Assembly: GCA_902764915.1 (NCBI GenBank)
Contig: CACWXY010000005.1
Coordinates: 1-64,000 of the forward strand
DNA from: an uncultured Eubacteriales bacterium
GTDB taxonomy: Bacteria; Bacillota; Clostridia; Christensenellales; Aristaeellaceae
Direction: 5' to 3'
DNA length: 64,000 nucleotides
Shown here: positions 33,653-41,745 of the stretch, piece after piece
Layout of the letters: every line of letters starts with the position of its first letter
Numbering within the stretch: position 1 is the first letter of the stretch
Translations under genes and position numbers: made by a program
Notes under the pieces: generated by a model
What the model was told of the DNA's origin: nothing
Databases searched by the model: none
What the model saw: only the letters and a program-made list of their open reading frames with translations

Positions 33653-36600
33653 TCAGACAGCGTCGGCCGGGATCTCCGGCTGCGCACCGAAATATTCCAG
33701 CATCTCATCGTTGCTCAGCGAAAACGTTTCCTGAATATATCCCCACAGCAGATTCGGACGCTTGCGCACTGTATTGCGCAGTCTCTCCACGCGCTTTTCC
33801 CAGTAGCGGTAGGCGCCGTCTGCCGTCACAGGCACTTCACTGATAACGAACTGGTCGTTCTCTTCGCCCCAGCGCTCCCAGTGCAGGGACATTTCCGGTG
33901 TGATCTGCTCCACCAACGGCTCCAGCACTTTCAGCATGTTCTCTGTCGTCAGTGTCTGGAAAATATCGCCCAGTTTTCGCAGGAACTTATCCTTATACTC
34001 CGGTACCGTGAGCAGTTTCAGAAGAATGGTATTATTGATCTTCTGCTGTCCCATGCCGGCTGTCTTGGTATAGGACCAGGGGCTGTTGAAGGATGACACG
34101 AACAGGCCGTAGTCAGCGTCATACCAGATCCATTTCCATTTCGCGCCTTCCTCCGGCGTGCGGTACCAGCGGATATTGCCGATATCGGAGTTGCCGACAA
34201 ACATCTCCATGGCAATGTATTCGAAGTAATTGTCCACATCCACCCGGTCCAGAATATACTGCAGGTCCTCCGGATTCTTGTCCGGGGAAGAGTCCTTGAT
34301 ATGGCTGACCATATTCCGGTACTCCCGCCGGGCATCCTGGGACCCGCTCTTGAGCGTTCCGTTGCCCTGCAGAATCGTGATCTTGTCGGCCTGGTCCATG
34401 GGAAGGCCTTCGAACTGTGCAATGAAATACTTGTCCACACGCTCGCGCATGTTCATGTGTCCCCAGTACACGCCGTCCAGGTAGACGACTACCGGATTCC
34501 ACGCCTGATGAATCAGCGTCGAACCGTAATAGTCCAGAAGCCTGGACTCAAACCCGTCCAGCAGGCGGGTAAACATGGAGTCATTGCCGGAATTGCGCAG
34601 TACAAAGGATTTATAGTAGGTATAAGGCCGGTCCGCAAACAGCGCTGCCGGGAAATACTTGCTCCCGTACAGCGACTTGGCGCGGAACTTCATGGACTTC
34701 TGCGGCATATCCAGCGAATAGTCGCCCATGAGCTTAAACTCCGCGTCCTGGTTCAGGATGACCTCCCCGTCAAGACCGTAGTACTCCACATGCACCGGCT
34801 GCGGAAGCCCATTGGTCTTTACCTCACGATAGATCGTATTGGGGAACGGCAGTACGCCTGGTTCCTTGACCACGTTATCGCCCACCGTAAGCATGCCATG
34901 CTCCGCATTATAGAGGATATCCGGGTCGGTCACCACCGACACAATCGGCAGCGTATGGTAGGTATTGATGAAATAGCTTCCCGTGATTACATTGGAAGGC
35001 TGATACATGCTGTTGTCCGGGAATGCCCGGGCCCGCAGCACGGTGGTAAAGTTCAGTTCCAGTGTTTCCCCATGGTACACGGTTGAAGCTCTCGTGGGCG
35101 TGGACCCGTCCATGGTATAGGTCACCACCGTACCCGCCGGTACTGTAAAACCCGTCTGCACGGTCTGGTAGTGAAGCCCGGGTGCCACAAGAAAGTCCGG
35201 ATCCTCCGCATACCCCAGGAACCCGTCATTTCCATTCATCTGCCCGGGGGTTGGCGAGCTATAATAAAAAAAACCGGAAATCCCCAGGGATCGGCCATAG
35301 GAGACATCGGTCGGAATCAGCGGCAATACCAGCTTGTCCAGTACATGACCGGAAGGATCACTGAAGCATACAACCTCTCCGCCGGCTCGCAGAAGCTTAA
35401 AATCGGCATGCAGTCCATCGGATGCCTGGGTATCGCGGTCACAGAAAATGACCTTGAACTCCCCGGGAGCGATCGAGGTTCCCTCCGGAAACTGCCATTT
35501 GCGCGCACGCTTGATATCGTCCGAAAGACCGTAACCGCTCAGGTCCACGGTGGAGGTGGAGCCGTTGTACAGCTCCACCCAGTCCACCAGCGGACTGTCC
35601 GTATAGACACTGGTCGCATCATTGCTGGCCATGACCTCAGAGATGATCACGCCGCTTGTATTGCGCCTGCGCATCTCCAGGTCCGCCCCTGCCTCATCCG
35701 CATTGTCCCGTCCGGGGGTAGCCAGCGAATGCACGGAGAACACGCCGTTTTCGTTGCGCGCATAGCTCGTGTCCACCGGCAGATTGTCAATCGTCACGCG
35801 GTCCACCAGATGCCCGTATCCGTCCGAAAGCACCACGTTATCATGCTCTGCACTGATGCCGAAGTTCGTATGCGGTATGGCGGTGGGATCATCCCTGCGA
35901 TCCTTGCCGGAACAGAACACCAGATAATACCCGTGCGGCGCAACCACCGCATTCTGCGGGAACCGCCACTTGAGCGGCTTGGCCTCATTGTCCGACAGCG
36001 CATAATTGTCAAGGCTGACCGGCTGATCCGTGGTATTGTACAGCTCCACCCAGTCGGCGTATTCTCCGTCCTCATCCGGAAGCCCACTGCGCGCGCTGGC
36101 CATCACTTCATTGATGATCAGGGCACCGGCTGTAGCCAGAGTGGCATTGCGGTAAGCCTGATGCCCTTCCGCGGTGTTCTCATAGCCCGGGCTGAAGTCG
36201 TCCGTCTCCTGGTAGCTTCCGTCATCCATCAGCGCCCAGCTTCGGTCACTGGACAGGATCCGGAAAGTCACCGAATCAATCTGGAAGGCGTTGGGATCAA
36301 ACAGATACACGCTCTCGCCCACCGAGGACAGTTTAAAGCGCGCATGCAGCGGTCTCCCGCTGTCCACCTGGTTGGTATTGTCACAGAATACAATCACCCG
36401 TCCGCCGCTTCCCAGTTCCATACTGGGAAAGAGAAACTTGATGGACGTCTCATTGTCGGAAAGCCCCACACCCTTGAGATTGATGCTGTGATCGGAGCTG
36501 TTCCAGATTTCAATCCAGTCCGGATAGTTGCCGTTCTCATCGGGAACAGAGGTATGATTGCTGGCCATGGCCTCCGAAATCCGAAGACCGATATATCGTT

Positions 36601-36829
36601 CGTCGCGCAGTCCGCCTTCTGCCACCAGCCCATCCTCGGAGCCTGTGGTATAGACCGCTCGCTGCAAGGGTTCCAGAGGCGAAATCACCACGAGAATGCC
36701 CAGAAGAATGATGCCCAGTATGGCAAAGAACAAAAGCTGCGCGCGGTTTTTCTTCTTGGCCTTCTCAACCTCCGGGTTTGGCTGCGCCTGATGCCTGGCA
36801 GCCCTTCTCCCTGTCGGGTTTTGTGACAT
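33653..36829 (-). CDS. Membrane-anchored lamin-tail/CotH-kinase surface protein
   Basis: This 1058-residue protein has a basic cytoplasmic tail and one membrane segment (AQLLFFAILGIILLGILVVI, about 31-50) with the rest outside. Three lamin-tail domains follow (about 65-175, 240-350 and 395-505), each with an ISEAMAS/INEVMAS-type start and DWVELYN/DWIEIWN. A chitobiase-type beta module comes next (VTYTMDGSTPT). A CotH kinase domain (about 625-960) carries YLDGVYWGHMNMRERVDKYF, NYFEYIAMEMFVGNSD and WKWIWYDADYG. CotH-type proteins are atypical kinases that phosphorylate surface proteins. I chose the ATG at 36829. It is the first gene of the operon with DUF4956 and VTC. Confidence 0.9.
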   Translation of the reverse strand: MSQNPTGRRAARHQAQPNPEVEKAKKKNRAQLLFFAILGIILLGILVVISPLEPLQRAVYTTGSEDGLVAEGGLRDERYIGLRISEAMASNHTSVPDENGNYPDWIEIWNSSDHSINLKGVGLSDNETSIKFLFPSMELGSGGRVIVFCDNTNQVDSGRPLHARFKLSSVGESVYLFDPNAFQIDSVTFRILSSDRSWALMDDGSYQETDDFSPGYENTAEGHQAYRNATLATAGALIINEVMASARSGLPDEDGEYADWVELYNTTDQPVSLDNYALSDNEAKPLKWRFPQNAVVAPHGYYLVFCSGKDRRDDPTAIPHTNFGISAEHDNVVLSDGYGHLVDRVTIDNLPVDTSYARNENGVFSVHSLATPGRDNADEAGADLEMRRRNTSGVIISEVMASNDATSVYTDSPLVDWVELYNGSTSTVDLSGYGLSDDIKRARKWQFPEGTSIAPGEFKVIFCDRDTQASDGLHADFKLLRAGGEVVCFSDPSGHVLDKLVLPLIPTDVSYGRSLGISGFFYYSSPTPGQMNGNDGFLGYAEDPDFLVAPGLHYQTVQTGFTVPAGTVVTYTMDGSTPTRASTVYHGETLELNFTTVLRARAFPDNSMYQPSNVITGSYFINTYHTLPIVSVVTDPDILYNAEHGMLTVGDNVVKEPGVLPFPNTIYREVKTNGLPQPVHVEYYGLDGEVILNQDAEFKLMGDYSLDMPQKSMKFRAKSLYGSKYFPAALFADRPYTYYKSFVLRNSGNDSMFTRLLDGFESRLLDYYGSTLIHQAWNPVVVYLDGVYWGHMNMRERVDKYFIAQFEGLPMDQADKITILQGNGTLKSGSQDARREYRNMVSHIKDSSPDKNPEDLQYILDRVDVDNYFEYIAMEMFVGNSDIGNIRWYRTPEEGAKWKWIWYDADYGLFVSSFNSPWSYTKTAGMGQQKINNTILLKLLTVPEYKDKFLRKLGDIFQTLTTENMLKVLEPLVEQITPEMSLHWERWGEENDQFVISEVPVTADGAYRYWEKRVERLRNTVRKRPNLLWGYIQETFSLSNDEMLEYFGAQPEIPADAV

Positions 36830-36878
36830 GCTTTCGTTTCCTTTCTCTCCTGTCTGTATCAGGCAGTCGTTCCCGGGC

Positions 36879-36908
36879 ATTGTAGCACAAGCCAAAAAGG
36901 AGTGACAA
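36879..36908 (-). promoter_or_regulatory. Promoter of the CotH-DUF4956-VTC operon
   Basis: The minus strand has TTGTCA (36908-36903), an 18-base spacer and TACAAT (36884-36879), about 50 bases before the start. Confidence 0.6.
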
Positions 36909-36961
36909 GTGATCCGCCAACTTCTCCTGGCATCATGGACTGCATAATCCCGCATGCACGC

Positions 36962-36987
36962 AAAAAACCGGACAGTTTCCTGCCCGG
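36962..36987 (-). terminator. Intrinsic terminator after trxA
   Basis: On the minus strand CCGGGCAG pairs with CTGTCCGG (one G-U pair) around a GAAA tetraloop, followed by TTTTTT. Confidence 0.92.
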
Positions 36988-37001
36988 CAAAACCCTGATT
37001 G

Positions 37002-37313
37002 TTACAGACCCAGTGCAGCCTTCAGCTGTTCCTTGGGCTGAACGCCCACGGTACGCGCAGCCACTTCACCGTTCTTAAAGAGCATGACGCAGGGGATGCT
37101 GCTAATGTTGAAACGCTGTGCCAGTTCCATCTCTTCATCCACATTGACCTTGCCTACGACAATACTGTCGTCTTCTTCGCTGATGGCATCCACAATGGGG
37201 CTCAGCATACGGCACGGTCCGCACCAGGATGCCCAGAAATCCACAAGAACCGGCTTTTCGCTTCCCACGACTTCCTGTTCAAAATTTGCTTCGGTAATCA
37301 CTTTCACTGCCAT
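37002..37313 (-). CDS. trxA: Thioredoxin
   Basis: This 103-residue protein is a standard thioredoxin with the WCGPCR active site at residues 30-35, the preceding VLVDFWASWC strand, the cis-proline in ISSIPCVMLF, and FKNGE after it. It reduces disulfides in partner proteins, including peroxidases. It lies 24 bases after the OhrR-type regulator and third in the peroxide-defence set, where it would recycle the glutathione-peroxidase-like enzyme. Bacterial Gpx-type enzymes of this kind often use thioredoxin rather than glutathione. Confidence 0.95.
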   Translation of the reverse strand: MAVKVITEANFEQEVVGSEKPVLVDFWASWCGPCRMLSPIVDAISEEDDSIVVGKVNVDEEMELAQRFNISSIPCVMLFKNGEVAARTVGVQPKEQLKAALGL

Positions 37314-37337
37314 ATTCGTATCCTCCGCTATTCGATA

Positions 37338-37796
37338 TCACTCAGAATCATTTCCTGATTCCGCATCCAGTATTTTATACAGCACGCGGTGAAGAAACAA
37401 GGCCTCCTCAGGCGTCAGCTGCACGCACTGTCCCACCTGCAGGGGAATCATGCGGCATGCATCCTTCAGCGCGCTCCCTTTTTCAGTCAGGTTCAGGATG
37501 ACTACACGCTCATCCGCCGCGTGGCGGGAACGGACCAGATAGCCTTCCGTCTCCAGTTTCTTGAGAACGGGTGTCAGTGTGCCGCTGTCCAGGTGCAGCA
37601 TATGGCACAGATCCCGTACGGATATCTCCCGCTTCTCCCAGAGCACCAGAAACACGATGTACTGCGTATAGGTCAGTCCCAGCGGCTTCAGATACGGCGT
37701 ATAGGAAGCAACGATCTGCCGCGCTGCGGCATAGAGCGGGAAACAGAGCTGGTTATTCAGTTTCAGGGCTTCCTCCATCTGTTCTGCTTCCGTCAT
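37338..37796 (-). CDS. MarR-family regulator, OhrR-like
   Basis: This 152-residue protein has the MarR winged helix (SVRDLCHMLHLDSGTLTPVLKKLETEGYL, wing with RHAADERVV). The N-terminus NNQLCFPLYAAAR places a cysteine near residue 18, where OhrR repressors carry the peroxide-sensing Cys, with tyrosines YTPYLKPLGLTYTQY following as in OhrR. It therefore probably senses organic peroxide and releases DNA when oxidised. The gene lies between the Gpx-like and thioredoxin genes. The likely binding site is the palindrome pair at 38392-38424 over the operon promoter, giving autoregulation. Confidence 0.88.
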   Translation of the reverse strand: MTEAEQMEEALKLNNQLCFPLYAAARQIVASYTPYLKPLGLTYTQYIVFLVLWEKREISVRDLCHMLHLDSGTLTPVLKKLETEGYLVRSRHAADERVVILNLTEKGSALKDACRMIPLQVGQCVQLTPEEALFLHRVLYKILDAESGNDSE

Positions 37797-37820
37797 GTCC
37801 TGTCCCTTCCTTTGCTTCCC

Positions 37821-38363
37821 TTACAGAAGACTTTCCACGCACTTGCGGACTTCCTTCATGTCCGCGGTAGGCTCAAAGCGTGCCACCACATTGCCTGCAC
37901 GGTCGCAGACAAACTTGGTGAAGTTCCACTTGATGTTGGGGTTGTTCTTGTAGTCCTTGTCCAGCTTCTTGAGCATCACGCTCATGGCCAGCGCGGCGGG
38001 ACTGTGTCCAAAGCCCTCAAAGCCCTTCTGGGACTTGAGATAAGTGTACAGCGGCAGTTCATTTTCGCCGTTTACATCGCTCTTGTGCATCTGCGGGAAC
38101 TGGGTGTTGTACTTCAGCGTGCAGAATTCGTGGATTTCGTCATCCGTTCCAGGCGTCTGGCCTGCAAACTGATTGCAGGGCACGTCCAGGATTTCCAGTC
38201 CACGGTCATGGAAGCTCTCATACATGTCCTCCAGATCCTTGTACTGGGGTGTAAAACCGCAGCCTGTAGCGGTGTTGACAATCAGAAGAACCTTGCCTTC
38301 ATAATCCCTGAGCGATTTTTCCTGTCCTTTGGTATCCGGTACCGAGTAATCATAGAGCTGCAT
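37821..38363 (-). CDS. Glutathione-peroxidase-family peroxidase (thioredoxin-type)
   Basis: This 180-residue protein has the Gpx catalytic set: active-site Cys in NTATGCGFTPQY near residue 35, Gln in NQFAGQ, and Trp/Asn in IKWNFTKF near 147. The selenocysteine of animal enzymes is Cys here. It reduces hydrogen or organic peroxides, probably with electrons from thioredoxin encoded two genes later. An AAGGAGGAG site precedes the ATG. It is the first gene of the Gpx-OhrR-TrxA operon, behind a consensus promoter. Confidence 0.92.
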   Translation of the reverse strand: MQLYDYSVPDTKGQEKSLRDYEGKVLLIVNTATGCGFTPQYKDLEDMYESFHDRGLEILDVPCNQFAGQTPGTDDEIHEFCTLKYNTQFPQMHKSDVNGENELPLYTYLKSQKGFEGFGHSPAALAMSVMLKKLDKDYKNNPNIKWNFTKFVCDRAGNVVARFEPTADMKEVRKCVESLL

Positions 38364-38391
38364 GATCGCTCCTCCTTTTCACAATATTTGC

Positions 38392-38424
38392 ATTTGATCC
38401 AATTCGATTGGATCAAATCGAATT
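38392..38424. promoter_or_regulatory. Two interlocking palindromes, likely OhrR-type operator
   Basis: ATTTGATCCAAT-TCG-ATTGGATCAAAT (38392-38418) is a perfect 12-bp inverted repeat. A second, AATTCGATT-6-AATCGAATT (38401-38424), overlaps it. Both sit across the -10 and start region of the Gpx operon. A MarR-type repressor dimer at each would block transcription. The binding protein is inferred to be the OhrR-like regulator encoded in the same operon. Confidence 0.75.
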
Positions 38425-38449
38425 ATAGAGGTTTTCCCTGCGCTGTCAA
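38422..38449 (-). promoter_or_regulatory. Consensus promoter of the Gpx-OhrR-TrxA operon
   Basis: The minus strand has a perfect TTGACA (38449-38444), a 16-base spacer and a perfect TATAAT (38427-38422). The downstream half is covered by the palindromes at 38392-38424. Confidence 0.85.
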
Positions 38450-38502
38450 GTGGTTTTTTCAGAAAAGCGCAGATTTCTTTCCGGGCCTGCCGCACGCCCT
38501 TG

Positions 38503-38550
38503 AAAAAAAGAGACCGGAAACCTGTCTCTTCACAGTTCCCGGTCTCTTTT
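38503..38550 (-). terminator. Intrinsic terminator after the 38.6-kb GNAT gene
   Basis: AAAAGAGACCGG (38506-38517) pairs with CCGGTCTCTTTT (38539-38550) around a loop of about 20 bases, with a T run of seven on the minus strand. It could also work on the plus strand. Confidence 0.85.
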
Positions 38551-38606
38551 GCATCCTCTTTCACGGTCCGGCTGATCATCGGCTGTCCGTACGTCAGCCG
38601 CTTTCT

Positions 38607-39122
38607 TCAGGTTTCGTCCGGAGATGCCGCAGTCTCTCCACCACAGGCAGAGGGCAGGGCATGGAGCGGCTTGAAAAGCCTTGCACTCCAGAATGTCATG
38701 CCCATTTCTTCCAGGTAAAAGTGCAGGATCGCCTTTCCATTTCTGCTTGCCGCAGTGAGCGTGAGAAATGACGCTTCGTCCAGGACCGCCTGTTCCGCGT
38801 ACTGGAACAGCTGTGCCCCAACACCCTGTCCGCGAAAGGCAGGACACACATACAGTTCATCGACTTCAAACACCGTCTCTCCCTGCGGTATCATGGAGCT
38901 CGGCTTGTCTGTCTTTTCCCCATGGCCCAGAAGATATCCGATGATCTGTGCGCCGCTGCACGCAGTAAAAATGCGTTTTCCCGCAATATCCGTCTCCGCA
39001 TTCTTCCGATATCCATGGCAGCTGTTTTCCTTCTCCCAGTCTTCCGACATCCGAAGCAGCTCATCTGTCACTTCCGGCGTGAGCGCCGTTTCTCTGATTC
39101 CGATCCGTGCCTTCGTCTTCAC
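38607..39122 (-). CDS. GNAT-family acetyltransferase
   Basis: This 171-residue protein shows the GNAT fold: FEVDELYVCPAFRGQGVGAQLFQYAEQ, with the acetyl-CoA loop RGQGVG, followed by ASRNGKAILHFYLEEMGM. The target is unknown. I chose the GTG at 39122, preceded by AGGAAAGGCGGG, since the earlier ATG at 39170 would overlap the old yellow enzyme gene by 25 bases. It follows that gene closely and ends at a terminator, so the two are probably co-transcribed. Confidence 0.8.
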   Translation of the reverse strand: MKTKARIGIRETALTPEVTDELLRMSEDWEKENSCHGYRKNAETDIAGKRIFTACSGAQIIGYLLGHGEKTDKPSSMIPQGETVFEVDELYVCPAFRGQGVGAQLFQYAEQAVLDEASFLTLTAASRNGKAILHFYLEEMGMTFWSARLFKPLHALPSACGGETAASPDET

Positions 39123-39145
39123 AGGGTTTGCCCGCCTTTCCTCGA

Positions 39146-40243
39146 TCACCGGTGCGTTTCCCACACCCATTCTTCATTGCCCCTCTTTTTCAGTGCAGGA
39201 CATATATGCGGATGCATCGGGCCCCAGCCGCAGTGTGGACAGCTGACGCATTTCACATAGTCCCCGCCGTACAGAATGGCTTCTGCAAAAGCCGGATCCG
39301 CGAGAACGCCGCATGCCAGATCCACCGTGTCAGTCAGATCATTTTCCAGAAGATACCGGACCTGTGCCGGTGTGCGGATGCCATTGACCAGGGATACCGG
39401 CACCCGTCCCCGGAAGTGTGCATGGAAAGCAACTCCCAGCGCCGCCACACGGTTATAGGGAAGGCTTTCATCATGGGGCAGTGTACGGATGTCCTCAATG
39501 CCATTGGAAACCTGCAGATAATCGCATCCCGCTCTGACATAGCATTCCCCCGTACCCAGGCTTTCCTCCACCGTCGGATCATATCCGGAAATGCGCACAG
39601 AAATGATGAAATCCTCTCCGCAAGCCTCCCGGATTCCCCGGATGATTTCCGAGCCGAACCACGCTCTGTTTTCCGTATTTCCGCCGTATTCATCCGTCCG
39701 CTGATTGACGCGGGAAGCAAAGTCATTGATCAGATAGGAATGACAGCCATGCAGCTGCACACCGTCATATCCTGCCTCCTTTGCGCGAACAGCAGCGTCC
39801 ACAAAGCATCGCTGAATCCGGTGAATCTCCTCTTTCGACAGTTCCTCCGCCATGCGCTCCTCCCCGCGCACGTTCCACTTGACAGCGGAAGGCGATGTCA
39901 GACGCCCGCAGTCAGGATGCGTGCCCAGTCCGCCGTAATGGATCTGCGGCAGAATCAGCACATCATAAGGCCGGCATGCCTCCACAATTTTCCGGTGTCC
40001 TTCGATCTGCGCATCATTCCACAGCCCCAGCTGGGAAGGGAACAGACGTCCCTCCGGCGATACTGCCGTAGCCTCCACGCAGACCAAGCCGCAGCCATGC
40101 CTGGCGCGCATCGCGTAATGCTGCACGAAAAAGTCAGTCACCATACCGTCTGTGCCCGCATTGAATTTCACTGTCGGCGCCATGGTCACCCGGTTCTTGC
40201 ATTCCTTTTGCCCTATGCGGATCGGCATATCCGGTGTTGTCAT
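39146..40243 (-). CDS. Old yellow enzyme-family NADH:flavin oxidoreductase
   Basis: This 365-residue FMN-dependent TIM-barrel reductase of activated C=C bonds has the OYE marks: APTVKFN near the start, the substrate-binding HGCHSYLINDFAS segment near 178, VNQRTDEYGGNTENRA and SVRISG. It lacks the FAD half of the 2,4-dienoyl-CoA/2-enoate reductases. The C-terminus still has a cysteine group, KCVSCPHCGWG and HIC, similar to the place where larger relatives bind a 4Fe-4S cluster. I chose the ATG at 40243 (AAAGGAGAA upstream). The GNAT gene follows. Confidence 0.88.
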   Translation of the reverse strand: MTTPDMPIRIGQKECKNRVTMAPTVKFNAGTDGMVTDFFVQHYAMRARHGCGLVCVEATAVSPEGRLFPSQLGLWNDAQIEGHRKIVEACRPYDVLILPQIHYGGLGTHPDCGRLTSPSAVKWNVRGEERMAEELSKEEIHRIQRCFVDAAVRAKEAGYDGVQLHGCHSYLINDFASRVNQRTDEYGGNTENRAWFGSEIIRGIREACGEDFIISVRISGYDPTVEESLGTGECYVRAGCDYLQVSNGIEDIRTLPHDESLPYNRVAALGVAFHAHFRGRVPVSLVNGIRTPAQVRYLLENDLTDTVDLACGVLADPAFAEAILYGGDYVKCVSCPHCGWGPMHPHICPALKKRGNEEWVWETHR

Positions 40244-40261
40244 TGTCTGTTCTCCTTTCAT

Positions 40262-40628
40262 TGTCTTGCGGAATACATCCGTCGTTCTCTCCGTTTTTCT
40301 CTTGTCTCGCTATCCATCGGATTGGCAGCGGGCACCTGAAAGATATGCCCTGCTTCCAAGCGCGCAGCCCACTTCTTCGTCGGGATTACTGCCATTGAAT
40401 CATAAAGGATCATTGTGCAGTCAGCAACCATAGCGGCAGATACCCGGACCGCTGCACACGCCCGGACACGGCATCCGGTTTGACATTCCCATGGTCTGTT
40501 GTTAGTATAGCATCTGACATGCACCAGCGAACGGATCATGCCTTCCGCATTATTACAGACAAGCACATGACGCCGCGATTTCCATCGACTGTCTCTGTCT
40601 TCCCCTGGGGAAAGACTGTGGGGTTCCT
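40262..40628. other. Non-coding stretch between old yellow enzyme and a remnant locus
   Basis: No gene is supported here. A minus-strand frame (40258-40566) contains a short protein-like part (ILYDSMAVIPTKKWAARLE) that I cannot place and may be a gene remnant. The one clear element is the plus-strand promoter at 40480-40508. Confidence 0.4.
40480..40508 (+). promoter_or_regulatory. Promoter in front of the Gfo/Idh remnant
   Basis: TTGACA (40480-40485), a 17-base spacer and TAGTAT (40503-40508). It still looks functional, although the first downstream gene is broken; it could now drive the intact Gfo/Idh gene at 41742. Confidence 0.6.
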
Positions 40629-41100
40629 ATGCGGTGGATCGTTACTGTGGGCACAGGCATTCGGGCCCTGTGTTCCAAAGATGCGCATCTTCCGGAGATA
40701 GCCCGGCGCTATTCCATTCCCGCTGTCTCTACGGACTTTGTGCAGATGCCGGAAGATGACTGCATGGATGCGGTGGATATCATCACGCCTCCAGCCTTCC
40801 ATGAAGGCATGATTCTCTCCGCAGTGCAGGCTGGAAAGGATATCCTCTGTGAAAAGCCGCTCACAGGCTGCATATCCCGGCGAATTCATCGGATGGATTC
40901 CCGCTGTCTCGGAAACATATGCTGGAAGAGTCCATGTACTGCCATGCAGAAATGTGCCATGTGCCATTCCGCCAGGGCTGCCGCCTGCTGCGCTCTGTCT
41001 CAAGGATATCCCACCTGGGGCGACGGACGTACGCTGCTCCTGGGCACAAAGGAAACCATGGACATCCGCCAATATCTGGATGTCGGTCATGACAGCAGCC
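40629..41100 (+). pseudogene. Remnant of a Gfo/Idh/MocA-type oxidoreductase
   Basis: The first 85 or so residues (MRWIVTVGTGIRALC, then PEDDCMDAVDIITPPAFHEGMILSAVQAGKDILCEKPL) are the NAD-binding half of a Gfo/Idh/MocA enzyme, including EKP. After LTG the frame becomes unrelated (Cys- and Arg-rich), then a short match to a family C-terminus returns (LLLGTKETMDIRQYLDVG). The usual protein is 330-400 residues, so the middle has been lost. The gene then runs straight into part of another gene at about 41105. Confidence 0.7.
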
Positions 41101-41104
41101 CCTT

Positions 41105-41745
41105 CCCGGAACAGAGCGGATCATCCCCTGCGATACGCTGATTCTCTCCGTCGGCCTGATCCCGGAATGCGAACTGGCCCGTGATGCCGGGATTGCCTTT
41201 TCCCCCGGCAGCGATCTCATGGAACTGGATGCCGGGCTGCAGACGAGTATCCCCGGCATATTCGCCACCGGCAATGTCGCCTATGTGCATGACCTGGTAG
41301 ACAATGTGGTCCGGGAAGCCGCAGCCGTGGCAGGCAATGCAGTCTCCTTCCTGCAGGGAACGGCGCCTCAGGCAGTGCCGCGCTTCAGTCTTCAGAAGGA
41401 CCCGGCAGAGACAGTCGCGTCCGACCCGCACACCCAGCGTTTTCCCTGTGTGGTCTGTCCCAACAGCTGCCTTCTGACCGTGCATCTTGATGCTGCCGGA
41501 CAGATTGCGGAGATTTCCGGACACCGCTGCCGGCGGGGTAAAGCCTTTGCCCGGCAGGAAATCCTGGATCCGCACCGCACGCTTACAGGGAACATTGCCG
41601 TAAAATTCCTGAACTGACACGCGCACTGCAGAGCATGACGCTTACCGCACCTGTGCATACGGGACAGATCGCCTGTTCCCATGTGACAGGACTGGACTGC
41701 GATCTTATCGTGACAAGGGATATCCCCAAGGAGGACAAGCAATGA
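41105..41745 (+). pseudogene. Remnant of a FAD-dependent oxidoreductase with a DUF1667 domain
   Basis: From 41117 one frame reads RIIPCDTLILSVGLIPECEL and LQTSIPGIFATGNVAYVHDLVDN, the end of a pyridine-nucleotide-disulfide-type oxidoreductase. It continues into a DUF1667 start (PCVVCPNSCLLTVHLD, GHRCRRGKAFARQEI) and stops at 41617. The end of DUF1667 (TAPVHTGQIACSHVTGLDCDLIVTRDI) appears in another frame from 41635 to a stop at 41745, so a deletion or frameshift broke the gene. The N-terminal FAD half is missing. The final ATGA overlaps the next start, showing it was once coupled to the Gfo/Idh gene. Confidence 0.75.

Noticed and set aside
38392-38424. Palindromes as a transcription terminator
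   Set aside because: They lie over the -10 of a consensus promoter and lack a T run, so an operator is the better reading.
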